Of a stretch of 64,000 nucleotides of DNA, positions 44,228 through 52,551 are shown in pieces; the stretch's first letter is position 1; every line of letters begins with the position of its first letter. The DNA is from Deltaproteobacteria bacterium (lineage in GTDB: Bacteria > Desulfobacterota > Desulfuromonadia > Geobacterales > Geobacteraceae), in assembly GCA_009668975.1 (NCBI GenBank), contig SBEG01000003.1:124001-188000 (forward strand), read 5' to 3'. Below the pieces are notes generated by a model. That model was not told the DNA's origin. It did not search any database and saw only the letters and a program-made list of their open reading frames with translations. Position numbers and translations under genes: made by a program.

Positions 44228-46069
44228 ATGGGCTACCGCAATCTTCAGGAATGCGTCCTTGACCTTGAGAGGCATGGTGATCTGATTCGTGTTGACCATG
44301 AGATTGATCCCTGCCTGGAGGTGGGTGCAGTCCAACGTCGTGTCTACAGGGCTGGTGGCCCGGCGCTCCTCTTTACCCGGGTCAAAGGCTGTGCTTTTCC
44401 GATGCTCGCCAATCTTTTTGGCACCCGGAGCCGGATCCGCTTCATGTTCCGGGACACGCTGAAAGCGATGGAGCAAATAGCCGGGATCAGGAGAGACCCT
44501 CTGTCATTCTTGCGGGATCCACTTGGCGCTGCAGTTCTCCCCCGGCATGCCTATCATCTCCTTCCCGCAAAGACCCGCTCCGCACCGATCCTTGCAAATC
44601 GGACGTCAATCTCTCAACTGCCGCAACTCAGGTCGTGGTCCGAAGATGGTGGTGCCTATATCACCCTCCCTCAGGTATACACCGAGAGCCCCGCTACGCC
44701 CGGCTGGCGAAATTCAAACCTGGGGATGTATCGTATCCAGCTTTCCGGTGGCTCCTACCGGCCTGACGAAGAGGTCGGTGTCCATTATCAGATTCATCGT
44801 GGCATCGCTGCCCACCATGCCGAGGCTATCCGTTTGGGTGTTCCGCTCAAGGTGAATATCTTTGTCGGTGGTCCGCCGGCCCTTACCCTTGCCGCGGTCA
44901 TGCCGCTCCCTGAGGGCATGCCTGAAATTGCCTTTGCCGGGCTCCTCGGCGGCCGCAGGGTCCATCTGGTACAGCCCCCCGGAGAGCTGCCGATCCTTGC
45001 GGAGTCAGACTTCTGTCTTGTCGGTGAGATTGATCCGGAACGGATTCTCCCGGAAGGCCCTTTTGGCGATCACATCGGCTACTACAGCCTGACCCATGAT
45101 TTTCCCGCCATCAGGGTGAAGAGCGTTTTTCACCGGACCGGCGCAATCTGGCCCTTTACCACGGTGGGGAGGCCTCCCCAGGAAGATTCCGAGTTCGGCG
45201 CGTTTATCCATGAACTGACTGCGCCGCTCATTTCAACCGTCGTCCCCGGTGTCCATTCCGTGCATGCCGTTGACGCTGCCGGAGTGCATGCCCTGCTGCT
45301 GGCCATTGGCTCGGAGAGGTATGTGCCATACCGTCCTACGAGCAAGCCGCGGGAGCTCTTGACCCTGGCCAATTCCATTCTCGGCCAGGGCCAGCTTTCC
45401 CTTGCCAAGTACCTGCTGATTGTGGCCGAAGGAGACAACCCCGGACTCGATATTTCGGATGTCCCTGGATTTCTCCAGCACATGCTGGAGCGGGTTGACT
45501 GGCGACGCGACCTGCATTTCCAGACCTGTACCACCATGGACACTCTCGACTATACCGGCTCCGCCCTCAACGAAGGCTCCAAAGTGGTGATTGCCGCGGC
45601 AGGCCCTGCTATCCGCTCCTTGCCGGCTTCCTTGCCTGCCGACCTCCGCCTTCCCTCGGGTTTTGCCGACCCGAGAATCTGCCTTCCCGGAATTATCGTT
45701 GTCCGGGGACCTGCCTGCCAGGAATACCGTGAGTGCCTGACCGCGGACATGGCGGCTTTCTGCGACTTCTATCGAGATAATGTCTCGCTTTCCTCCTTTC
45801 CCCTGATTGTTATTGCCGATGACAGTGAGTTTACGGCCCGAAACCTCGACAACTTCATCTGGGTAACCTTTACCCGCTCAAATCCCGCGGCGGATCTCTA
45901 CGGCATTGGTGCTTTCCTGGAGTGTAAGCATTGGGGCTGTCGCGGACCCCTTGTTATCGATGCCCGCAGAAAACCGCACCATGCACCGCCTCTGGTGGAT
46001 GATCCCGAGATTGAGAGGCGTGTTGATGCGCTTGGTGCTCCGGGTGGGCCGCTTCATGGGATAATCTGA
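44228..46069 (+). CDS. UbiD-family prenyl-FMN decarboxylase, probably of menaquinone biosynthesis
   Basis: UbiD enzymes use prenylated FMN to decarboxylate aromatic acids. The 613-residue protein has the family signature DPERILPEGPFGDHIGYYS, with the conserved acid residues near 267 and 276, and metal/phosphate-binding segments in the first half (SNLGMYRIQL, VHYQIHRGIAAHH). It is longer than classic UbiD (about 490 residues) and resembles the long form found in futalosine-pathway organisms (MqnL/SCO4490-type decarboxylase), which acts on 1,4-dihydroxy-6-naphthoate. mqnA lies 5 kb upstream, supporting that role. An aromatic-degradation decarboxylase is the alternative. ubiX, which makes the cofactor, is not in the window. 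Confidence 0.82.
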   Translation: MGYRNLQECVLDLERHGDLIRVDHEIDPCLEVGAVQRRVYRAGGPALLFTRVKGCAFPMLANLFGTRSRIRFMFRDTLKAMEQIAGIRRDPLSFLRDPLGAAVLPRHAYHLLPAKTRSAPILANRTSISQLPQLRSWSEDGGAYITLPQVYTESPATPGWRNSNLGMYRIQLSGGSYRPDEEVGVHYQIHRGIAAHHAEAIRLGVPLKVNIFVGGPPALTLAAVMPLPEGMPEIAFAGLLGGRRVHLVQPPGELPILAESDFCLVGEIDPERILPEGPFGDHIGYYSLTHDFPAIRVKSVFHRTGAIWPFTTVGRPPQEDSEFGAFIHELTAPLISTVVPGVHSVHAVDAAGVHALLLAIGSERYVPYRPTSKPRELLTLANSILGQGQLSLAKYLLIVAEGDNPGLDISDVPGFLQHMLERVDWRRDLHFQTCTTMDTLDYTGSALNEGSKVVIAAAGPAIRSLPASLPADLRLPSGFADPRICLPGIIVVRGPACQEYRECLTADMAAFCDFYRDNVSLSSFPLIVIADDSEFTARNLDNFIWVTFTRSNPAADLYGIGAFLECKHWGCRGPLVIDARRKPHHAPPLVDDPEIERRVDALGAPGGPLHGII

Positions 46070-46155
46070 CAACGCCGGGCGCTTACTGAGTAAGGATGCA
46101 GTAGGCGTTCCGTTACGAAGTTTTTCAGAATTACCTTCAGCAGGAGAGGTTTGAT

Positions 46156-48111
46156 ATGGCGATTGCCAAAGAGTCGAGAAAAAAGATTGATAATGCCGTA
46201 TCCTCGTCAAAGCAACTCTTCCGGAGCATCCTGCAGGCAATTCCAGATCTTGTCTCCGTTGTAGACCGTGATTTCAGGGTGGTGTTTTCCAATCTGCGCG
46301 GAGAGCACGAGGGCCTCAATCCAAAAGTTCTCAGAAAACAGTCAAGACCGTATTGTTACGACCTTTACTACCCTGGCCGTGAAAAGCACTGTGACAGCTG
46401 CCATGCACAGGAGGTTTTCGATACCGGTAAAGTTGTTGTTACCGAAAAGTATCATCCGAATGCCGGACATGTGGAAATCCACTCTTTTCCTATTTTCGAT
46501 GAAGCCGGGACTGTTGAAATGGTTGGCGAATACCATCGGAATATTAATGCCAGACGTCAGGCGGAGGAGGCGCTGCGGGAAAAGAATCAGGTTCTGGAGG
46601 AAATAATCAACGCCTCTCCGCTGGCTATTATCGCCCTGGACGAGAAGATCAATCTCACCCTCTGGAATCCGGCCGCTGAGAATATGTTCGGCTGGCAAAA
46701 GGATGAGGTGCTCGGCAGGCCCTACCCGCTTGTCTCCGAGGATTGCCGGGATGAACTCATGGAAAACATTCGTAGTCTCAACGAAGGGGTGTCGCGTCGT
46801 ACCATGGAAACCCACCGGATGCATAAGGACGGTACGCTGATTGATGTGAGCCTTTCTACCGCACCCATGCTGAATCGCGATGGCGTGACCATCGGCTATA
46901 TGGCAATTATGGCGGATATCCGGGAGAGGAAACAGGCTCAAGAAGCTCTCCGGGAATCCGAAGCGAATTACCGGACCATCTTTGATGCAGCCAATGACGC
47001 CACCTTTGTTTTTGATCCGGAAAACGGCGATATGCTTGATGTCAACCGGAAGATGTGTGAGATGTACGGCTATTCACGTGAAGAGGTCTTGCGGCTCAAT
47101 GTTGAAAACCTGAGCGCGGGTGAGCCACCGTATACCTACCAGGACGTCATGAAAATGATCTGGAAAACCAAGTACAACAAGTCCCACATGTTCGACTGGC
47201 TGGCCAAGGACAGGGAGGGCCGGTTGTTCTGGGTCGAAGTTAATATGAAGGGCGCAATAATCGGTGGAGAATACCGGGTGCTGGCGGTTGTCAGGGACAT
47301 TACGGAGCGCAAGGCTGCCGAAGAGGAAAACAGGAAGATGCAGGAAAGGCTCCGGCAAATGGACAAAATGGCTGCCATTGGAACTCTTGCCTCCGGAATT
47401 GCCCACGAGATAAACAATCCGAACAATTTTATCCTTTCAAATGCCCAGTTCATTTCTGATATCTGGCCGGATCTCAACAGAATCCTGACCCATTATGCCG
47501 AGGAGCATGGCGAATTCTACCTCGGCCGGCTGAGTTTTTCGGAAGCAAATGAATTTATACCAAAATTGCTTGATGGGCTGGTGGAAGGATCCCACCGTAT
47601 CAACGGCATTGTTACCGGCCTGAAAGATTTTGCCCGTCAGGAAAAGACCCGTTTAGACCAGAAGGTTGACATCAATAAAGTCATTGAAGCGTCGCTTACC
47701 ATGCTGCAGAACCAGATTCGAAAACACACGGACCGTTTTCAATGCATTCTCGCGGAAAATCTTCCCCCGGTTACCGGCAGCTTTCAGCAACTAGAGCAGG
47801 TTACCGTAAATCTGATCATGAATGCCCTCCAGTCTCTTTCTGGCAGAAATTCCGGGGTTTTTATCAGTACCTCGTATGCAAAATCCATCGACCAGATCAT
47901 CATCAAGGTTGTGGATGAGGGTGAAGGAATGCCGACTGAAGTTCAACAGGCGATCTTTGATCCATTTTTCACTACCCGGCTTGATTGCGGAGGAACCGGA
48001 CTCGGACTCTCCATTTGTTTTAGTATCGTGAAAGAGCATGGCGGTATCATCGAGTGCGAATCGGAACCGGAGAGAGGGTCGACTTTCCTGGTGAGGCTTC
48101 CGGTTACTTAG
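46156..48111 (+). CDS. Cytosolic PAS-domain sensor histidine kinase
   Basis: The 651-residue kinase has no membrane segment. It holds three PAS domains (about residues 20-135, 145-255 and 270-395), a dimerisation domain with the phospho-acceptor His417 in GIAHEINNPNNFILSN, and a HATPase domain (NLIMNALQSLSG, DEGEGMPTE, GGTGLGLSI). The first PAS contains CDSCH (Cys79, Cys82, His83); in a cytosolic protein this is more likely a thiol or metal site than haem c. It is directly followed by an NtrC-type regulator. The pair lies upstream of a sigma-54 promoter and an alcohol dehydrogenase gene, so it probably senses a cytosolic redox or metabolite cue linked to alcohol use; this is inference. Confidence 0.9.
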   Translation: MAIAKESRKKIDNAVSSSKQLFRSILQAIPDLVSVVDRDFRVVFSNLRGEHEGLNPKVLRKQSRPYCYDLYYPGREKHCDSCHAQEVFDTGKVVVTEKYHPNAGHVEIHSFPIFDEAGTVEMVGEYHRNINARRQAEEALREKNQVLEEIINASPLAIIALDEKINLTLWNPAAENMFGWQKDEVLGRPYPLVSEDCRDELMENIRSLNEGVSRRTMETHRMHKDGTLIDVSLSTAPMLNRDGVTIGYMAIMADIRERKQAQEALRESEANYRTIFDAANDATFVFDPENGDMLDVNRKMCEMYGYSREEVLRLNVENLSAGEPPYTYQDVMKMIWKTKYNKSHMFDWLAKDREGRLFWVEVNMKGAIIGGEYRVLAVVRDITERKAAEEENRKMQERLRQMDKMAAIGTLASGIAHEINNPNNFILSNAQFISDIWPDLNRILTHYAEEHGEFYLGRLSFSEANEFIPKLLDGLVEGSHRINGIVTGLKDFARQEKTRLDQKVDINKVIEASLTMLQNQIRKHTDRFQCILAENLPPVTGSFQQLEQVTVNLIMNALQSLSGRNSGVFISTSYAKSIDQIIIKVVDEGEGMPTEVQQAIFDPFFTTRLDCGGTGLGLSICFSIVKEHGGIIECESEPERGSTFLVRLPVT

Positions 48112-48137
48112 GGCATTAAAAAGGGGGGGAGTAAATC

Positions 48138-49559
48138 ATGATACCGGCCGCTTCATTTCCAATTCTTCTGGTTGATGATGAAAAACATATCCTGCTGTCA
48201 TCGGAATCGGTGCTCCGTTTTGCCGGCATCAGGGAAGTGAAGGCCGTTGATGACAGCCGACAGGTCCTGCCGATTCTTGAAAAGAGTGACATCGGCGTTA
48301 TTGTCCTGGACCTGTTCATGCCGTATCTGCCGGGCAAGGAGCTTCTTGCCGCAATCTGCCGCGAGTACCCGCACATTCCGGTTATTGTCATGACTGCTGC
48401 CGATGAGGTGGAAACCGCCGTCGAATGTATGCGCATCGGCGCCTTCGATTATTTGGTCAAGCCGGTGGAAAATTCGCGATTAATCTCAAGCGTAAGAAGG
48501 GCGCTGGAGATCTGCAGCCTGAAAAGTCAGGTTCTGCAGCTCAGGGAGCACCTCCTGACCAACCGGGTCAAACGTCCGGAAGCTTTCTCTTCCATAATTA
48601 CTGCAAGCCCGAAAATGTCGGCGGTTTTTCAGTACTGTGAAGTTATTGCGGAATCCCTGCAGCCTGTAATCATTATCGGCGAAACGGGGGCGGGCAAGGA
48701 GCTTGTTGCCAAGGCAATCCATGATCTGAGCGGCGTTCGGGGGAAATTCATACCCGTCAATATTGCGGGATTGGATGACAATATGTTCTCCGATACCCTG
48801 TTTGGTCACAAGAAGGGAGCTTTCACCGGCGCTGACCAGGCCCGAAGCGGCCTCATCACCCAGGCAGCCGGGGGAACCTTGTTCCTGGATGAGATTGGTG
48901 ATCTGAGTGAGCTTTCCCAGGTGAAGCTCCTCCGGCTGCTGCAGGAGCAGGAATATTACCCGGTAGGTTCTGACATACCCCTCATCAGTGATGCGCGCAT
49001 TGTCGCTGCAACCAACAGAGACTTGCGTGAGATGACCGCGGCAAAGACGTTTCGGAACGATCTTTACTTCCGACTCTGTTCTCATCAAGTGATGCTTCCT
49101 CCGCTGCGCGAGCGTGGGGAAGATATTCCTCTGCTCCTTGAATTCTTTCTCAAAGCCGCAGCACAGATTTTCAGGAAAAGCACTCCAACCTATCCAGCGG
49201 AATTGGTGACCCTGCTGTCCAGCTACGATTTTCCGGGGAATATCCGTGAAATGAAATCCATGGTATTCGATGCTGTTGCCCGTCATGTAACGGGGATGCT
49301 GTCCATGGAGCGATTCCGTGAGGTTATCGGAAATCGTCCGGCTCTTTCCGGGCAGGATTCACTCCTTTCCCAGCGCCTGAACGACTGGCTGCTTGAATCG
49401 GGTGGGCGCTTTCCCAAGGTGCGTGAAGTGGAGGAGCTGTTGATTGATGAGGCTATGAAGCTTGCCAAGGGCAACCAGGGCATCGCTGCATCACTGCTCG
49501 GCTTTACCCGCCAGACCTTGAATAAGCGGCTTAAAGTCCGGAAGGAGAAGAGCGGATAA
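48138..49559 (+). CDS. Sigma-54-dependent NtrC-family response regulator
   Basis: The 473-residue regulator has a receiver domain with Asp58 (VLDLFMP), an AAA+ domain with Walker A GETGAGKE, the canonical sigma-54 contact loop GAFTGA and Walker B LFLDEIGD, and a C-terminal helix-turn-helix (GIAASLLGFTRQTLNKRLK). It begins 26 bases after the PAS kinase and is its likely partner. The next gene downstream is preceded by a near-perfect sigma-54 promoter and repeated TTTACAGC sites, the obvious target. Confidence 0.93.
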   Translation: MIPAASFPILLVDDEKHILLSSESVLRFAGIREVKAVDDSRQVLPILEKSDIGVIVLDLFMPYLPGKELLAAICREYPHIPVIVMTAADEVETAVECMRIGAFDYLVKPVENSRLISSVRRALEICSLKSQVLQLREHLLTNRVKRPEAFSSIITASPKMSAVFQYCEVIAESLQPVIIIGETGAGKELVAKAIHDLSGVRGKFIPVNIAGLDDNMFSDTLFGHKKGAFTGADQARSGLITQAAGGTLFLDEIGDLSELSQVKLLRLLQEQEYYPVGSDIPLISDARIVAATNRDLREMTAAKTFRNDLYFRLCSHQVMLPPLRERGEDIPLLLEFFLKAAAQIFRKSTPTYPAELVTLLSSYDFPGNIREMKSMVFDAVARHVTGMLSMERFREVIGNRPALSGQDSLLSQRLNDWLLESGGRFPKVREVEELLIDEAMKLAKGNQGIAASLLGFTRQTLNKRLKVRKEKSG

Positions 49560-49735
49560 TTTGTTTTACTGTTGATGCATTCATTTTTTGTTGCCAGATT
49601 CTTTTGACGGATATGGCGAAAGAATAGCTCGAATTGTCATTGTCTCCCCGTATACTCTTTTCATCTATGCTCCGCAATTCCTTTCAGTTTTTTGGACAGA
49701 AATCCATAAAAGCCGGGATGAAAAATCCTTTCCAT

Positions 49736-49825
49736 CTGTAAAATATTTTTACAGCTCCCCTAGATCATTTATTTACAGCTCGTTCTCCCCTGAACGGCGC
49801 TTCTCCCCGCAAAAAACTTTACAGC
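49736..49825 (+). repeat. TTTACAGC repeats and palindrome; candidate enhancer sites
   Basis: TTTACAGC occurs at 49748-49755, 49772-49779 and 49818-49825, each followed within a few bases by CCCC; the spacings are 24 and 46 bases. The first copy is the right half of a perfect palindrome CTGTAAAATATTTTTACAG (49736-49754). They lie 75-160 bases before the sigma-54 promoter, the usual place for NtrC-type activator sites. Confidence 0.6.
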
Positions 49826-49897
49826 GTCCCCTTTTTCAAAGCTTGCAAAAATTTTTTAACTATTCAAAATCAAACAGTATTTTGGTGAAGTGTATGT

Positions 49898-49913
49898 TGG
49901 CACGGCCTCTGCT
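49898..49913 (+). promoter_or_regulatory. Sigma-54 (-24/-12) promoter
   Basis: TGGCACGGCCTCTGCT matches TGGCACRNNNNTTGCW with a single mismatch (C for T in the -12 element), and GG and GC are exactly ten bases apart. Transcription would start near 49925 and read into the alcohol dehydrogenase gene. Confidence 0.82.
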
Positions 49914-50151
49914 ATTACAGTTGGCATACGGTGCATTGCTTAAGCTTGTGCGGTGAGTTGACGCATGAATTTCGCTGCAAAGACATCGCGATTCCATGCT
50001 TGGCGTAAACCAAAGTTTTACTGATTTTGGCCTGTGGGGGACCGCAGTGGGAATGGAGGTGACCAGGACTGAAAGAGGATGGCTGGTTCGCTGTGAAAGT
50101 TGGGTAGCAAGCAGATGGTTGCAATTAAAAAAATTAACGAGGAGGCAGAAA

Positions 50152-51315
50152 ATGGCATTAGCAGATCAGGTATTTGATTTCTTTATTCCGTCAGTAACCA
50201 AAATGGGCATCGGTGCAGTCAAGCAGCTTGGCGCAACGGCAAATTTTCTTGGTGGCACAAAAGCTCTGCTCATTACCGACAAAGGAATGGTCGAGATGGG
50301 TGTGGCCGACCAGATGAAGAAGCTGCTGGAGGACGCAGGTGTTCCGACGGTTATCTTCGGGGGAGCCGAGCCCAATCCTACCGACCTGAATATTCGTGCG
50401 GGCCTGAAAGTCTACAAGGATAATCAGTGTGACATGCTGGTCAGCCTCGGCGGCGGCAGTTCGCACGACTGCGCCAAGGGGGTCGGCATTGTTGCGACCA
50501 ATGAAGGCGATATCCGCGATTTCGCCGGCATCGACACCGTACCGAATCCACTGCCGCCTTTCATTGCCATCAATACCACGGCCGGCACTGCCAGTGAGAT
50601 GACCCGTTTTGCCGTCATCACCAACACCGACATCCATGTGAAGATGATCTTCGCAACTGCCAGGATCACACCTGCTGTTGCCATCAATGATCCGGTACTC
50701 ATGGTCGGTATGCCTCCCGCACTGACAGCCGCAACCGGTATGGATGCCCTTACCCACGCAATCGAAGCTTATGTGGCTGCGCTTGCCAACCCGGTTACCG
50801 ATGCCTGTGCACTCGCTGCCATCAAGCTGGTGAACGAATATCTCCCTCAAGCCGTGGCAAACGGTGACAATCTCGAGGCTCGGGACAAGATGGCCTATGC
50901 CGAATATTTGGCCGGCATGGCTTTTAATAATGCCGGCATCGGTATCGTACACGCGATGGCTCACCAGCCAGGTGCCTTGCTCAATAAACCTCACGGTGTC
51001 TGCAACGCCATCCTGCTGCCGTACGGTTGCGACTTTAATCTTATTGCTTGTCCCCAGCGGTATGCTGACATCGCTGTTGCCATGGGGGTAAATCCTGCCG
51101 GTCTCACTATCATGGAAGTTGCGGAAAAGGGCGTAGCAGCGATCCGAAAGCTTTCCGCTGCTGTTGGAATTCCTGCCGGGCTTTCGGCGATTGGTGTCAA
51201 GGAGAGCGATATTCCTCTGCTGGCGGACAATGCCATCAAAGATATCTGCTGTCTCTTCAATCCGCGGAAAATAAAAATTGACGATCTTACCAGGCTTTAT
51301 AAAGAAGCTATGTAA
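50152..51315 (+). CDS. Iron-containing (group III) alcohol dehydrogenase
   Basis: The cytosolic enzyme oxidises a primary alcohol or reduces an aldehyde with NAD(P). The 387-residue protein starts MALADQVFDFFIPSVTKMGIGAV and has the cofactor motif SLGGGSSHDCAKG, TTAGTASEMTRFAVIT, and the iron-binding region GIVHAMAHQPGALLNKPHGVCNA with several His ligands. ATG 50152 has GGAGG at 50141; an in-frame opening at 49996 would add 52 residues unlike any family member. Being behind a sigma-54 promoter and close to a CoA-transferase, it fits growth on ethanol or another short-chain alcohol. The exact substrate cannot be read from sequence. Confidence 0.93.
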   Translation: MALADQVFDFFIPSVTKMGIGAVKQLGATANFLGGTKALLITDKGMVEMGVADQMKKLLEDAGVPTVIFGGAEPNPTDLNIRAGLKVYKDNQCDMLVSLGGGSSHDCAKGVGIVATNEGDIRDFAGIDTVPNPLPPFIAINTTAGTASEMTRFAVITNTDIHVKMIFATARITPAVAINDPVLMVGMPPALTAATGMDALTHAIEAYVAALANPVTDACALAAIKLVNEYLPQAVANGDNLEARDKMAYAEYLAGMAFNNAGIGIVHAMAHQPGALLNKPHGVCNAILLPYGCDFNLIACPQRYADIAVAMGVNPAGLTIMEVAEKGVAAIRKLSAAVGIPAGLSAIGVKESDIPLLADNAIKDICCLFNPRKIKIDDLTRLYKEAM

Positions 51316-51327
51316 GGCCATGCGTGA

Positions 51328-51349
51328 CGGGGGGGTACGTACTCCCCCG
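51328..51349 (+). other. Strong intercistronic hairpin without T run
   Basis: CGGGGGGGTA pairs with the complementary run ending CCCCCG (nine pairs including one G-T) around a tight loop, 13 bases after the alcohol dehydrogenase stop. Lacking a T run, it is more likely an mRNA stability element than a terminator, letting some transcripts continue into the outer-membrane gene. Confidence 0.6.
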
Positions 51350-51407
51350 AAGCATAATTTGATGGGAACGTCATTGACTTTCACGACGACATATTGAAGG
51401 GGGCGAA

Positions 51408-52304
51408 ATGAAAAAATTGATAGTCTTGGCATTGTTGGGAGCTTTGCTGGCCAGGCCGGAACTCTCTTATGCCGCAAATGCCCGGGATTATATTCCTCTG
51501 CCTGATGGAACAATGCTTTTCTGTACCTATTTCAAGCACATCACGGCAAACACGCTGTTTGCAAACGGCAATAAGGTTAGTAACGATTTCAACCTGAATG
51601 CCAATATCGGTATCTTCAGGCCGGTCTACTACACGAATATAGGCAATGCGCTGTATGGAGACGGAGGACTTACCGTTGACCCTCAGGCGTTGATCTTGTT
51701 TGGCGAGCAGCACCTGGACGGTGCGGCTGTGGGTGATGCGAATCTTTCGGACTCCGGGCTTGCTGACTCGACAGTACTGGCGACCTTCTGGTTTGTCAAC
51801 GCGCCGAAGGAGAAACTCTGGGTCGGTTTTTCTCCCTACATCACCCTGCCAATCGGTCATTACAACAAGAACAGGTCGTTCAATCTTGGCAACAACCGCT
51901 GGGCGATCAAGCCTGAGCTCGGAATTGTAAAGGGCGTCGGGGAGAACTTCTATGCTGACTTTATTGTGAACGGCGAATTTTATACCGACAACAATGACTT
52001 CTACAACGGCGTGACCCAAGTGAAAAAATCACAGGACCCCGTACTCGGCATTGAGACGCACCTCAGCTACGATATTACCAAGCAGTGGTACATGTCGCTT
52101 GACTACTTTTACAATTATGGCGGTGAAACAAAAGTGGAAGGGGTCAAGCAAAATGACGAGCTGAACAATCATGGTCTGGGAGTATCGCTTTTCTGGATGG
52201 TGGGTAGCAACAATCAATTGATGATTGAATATCGTAATGATTTTTCCGTCAAGAGCGGTGCCGGAACGGACACGTTTGGAGCACGCTGGGCGTATTTCTT
52301 CTGA
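51408..52304 (+). CDS. Outer-membrane protein of the phenol-degradation MetA-like (SphA) family
   Basis: The 298-residue product has a signal peptide (MKKLIVLALLGALLARPELSYA) and alternating beta strands ending in an aromatic residue (ARWAYFF), typical of an outer-membrane barrel. Segments such as LWVGFSPYITLPIGHY and LNNHGLGVSLFWMVGSNNQLMIEYR resemble the Phenol_MetA_deg family (PF13557), often encoded next to genes for use of alcohols or aromatic compounds and thought to aid substrate uptake. It lies 92 bases after the alcohol dehydrogenase gene and is probably part of the same sigma-54 transcript. Confidence 0.75.
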   Translation: MKKLIVLALLGALLARPELSYAANARDYIPLPDGTMLFCTYFKHITANTLFANGNKVSNDFNLNANIGIFRPVYYTNIGNALYGDGGLTVDPQALILFGEQHLDGAAVGDANLSDSGLADSTVLATFWFVNAPKEKLWVGFSPYITLPIGHYNKNRSFNLGNNRWAIKPELGIVKGVGENFYADFIVNGEFYTDNNDFYNGVTQVKKSQDPVLGIETHLSYDITKQWYMSLDYFYNYGGETKVEGVKQNDELNNHGLGVSLFWMVGSNNQLMIEYRNDFSVKSGAGTDTFGARWAYFF

Positions 52305-52348
52305 AAAATCGGTACGAAAAGTTCGAGGGGTAGATGTTTCAACTCTTG

Positions 52349-52377
52349 TTGACCTTACTGGTTAGTAAGCCTCTACT
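52349..52377 (+). promoter_or_regulatory. Possible sigma-70 promoter with operator-like palindrome in the spacer
   Basis: TTGACC (52349-52354) and TCTACT (52372-52377) are 17 bases apart; the spacer holds the perfect palindrome CTTACT-GGTT-AGTAAG (52354-52369). If used, its transcript would meet the tandem hairpins at 52446-52501 before the next gene. Confidence 0.25.
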
Positions 52378-52445
52378 GCCTTATCGGGTATAAGATAGGT
52401 ATCTGTTCTGGCGCTGCGAAAAATTTTCACCTAATGATATTTGGC

Positions 52446-52501
52446 CCGAAAATCCTCCTTTTCGGTTTTGGGCGCTGTTTGAATCCGGCGCCCGTTTTTT
52501 T
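52446..52501 (+). terminator. Tandem terminators before the CoA-transferase gene
   Basis: The first hairpin is CCGAAAA-TCCTCC-TTTTCGG (52446-52465) followed by TTTT; the second is GGGCGC...GCGCCC (52470-52493) followed by G and seven T. Together they should end the alcohol dehydrogenase/outer-membrane transcript or act as attenuators. Confidence 0.8.
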
Positions 52502-52506
52502 ATAGT
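52479..52506 (+). promoter_or_regulatory. Candidate promoter of the CoA-transferase, overlapping the terminator
   Basis: TTGAAT (52479-52484) and TATAGT (52501-52506) are 16 bases apart, with the -35 inside the second terminator's loop and the -10 just after its T run. Transcription would start about 40 bases before the gene. Confidence 0.4.
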
Positions 52507-52551
52507 GTACTGCTCTAACAAAATGAATTTATTTCAGAGGGAGACCACAAT

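Larger units (their letters stand above)
49560..50151 (+). other. 592-bp regulatory intergenic region without a gene
   Basis: This AT-rich gap between the activator and the alcohol dehydrogenase holds no convincing gene. It carries three TTTACAGC repeats and a 19-base palindrome (49736-49825), a sigma-54 promoter (49898-49913) and then a leader of about 225 bases up to the start codon. The leader is unusually long and may be structured, but I see no known riboswitch pattern in it. Confidence 0.75.

Noticed and set aside
46390-46404. CDSCH of the PAS kinase as a c-type haem site
   Set aside because: The protein has no signal peptide or membrane segment, so covalent haem attachment is not expected.
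49922-49939. Second sigma-54-like element (TGGCAT...TTGC)
   Set aside because: GG and GC are not ten bases apart, so spacing rules it out.
49588-49956. 122-residue frame between the sigma-54 activator and the alcohol dehydrogenase
   Set aside because: TTG start without ribosome site, low-complexity AT-rich composition, and it runs across the repeat array and the sigma-54 promoter.
49996-50151. 52-residue N-terminal extension of the alcohol dehydrogenase
   Set aside because: The ribosome site GGAGG and the family-typical N-terminus belong to the ATG at 50152.
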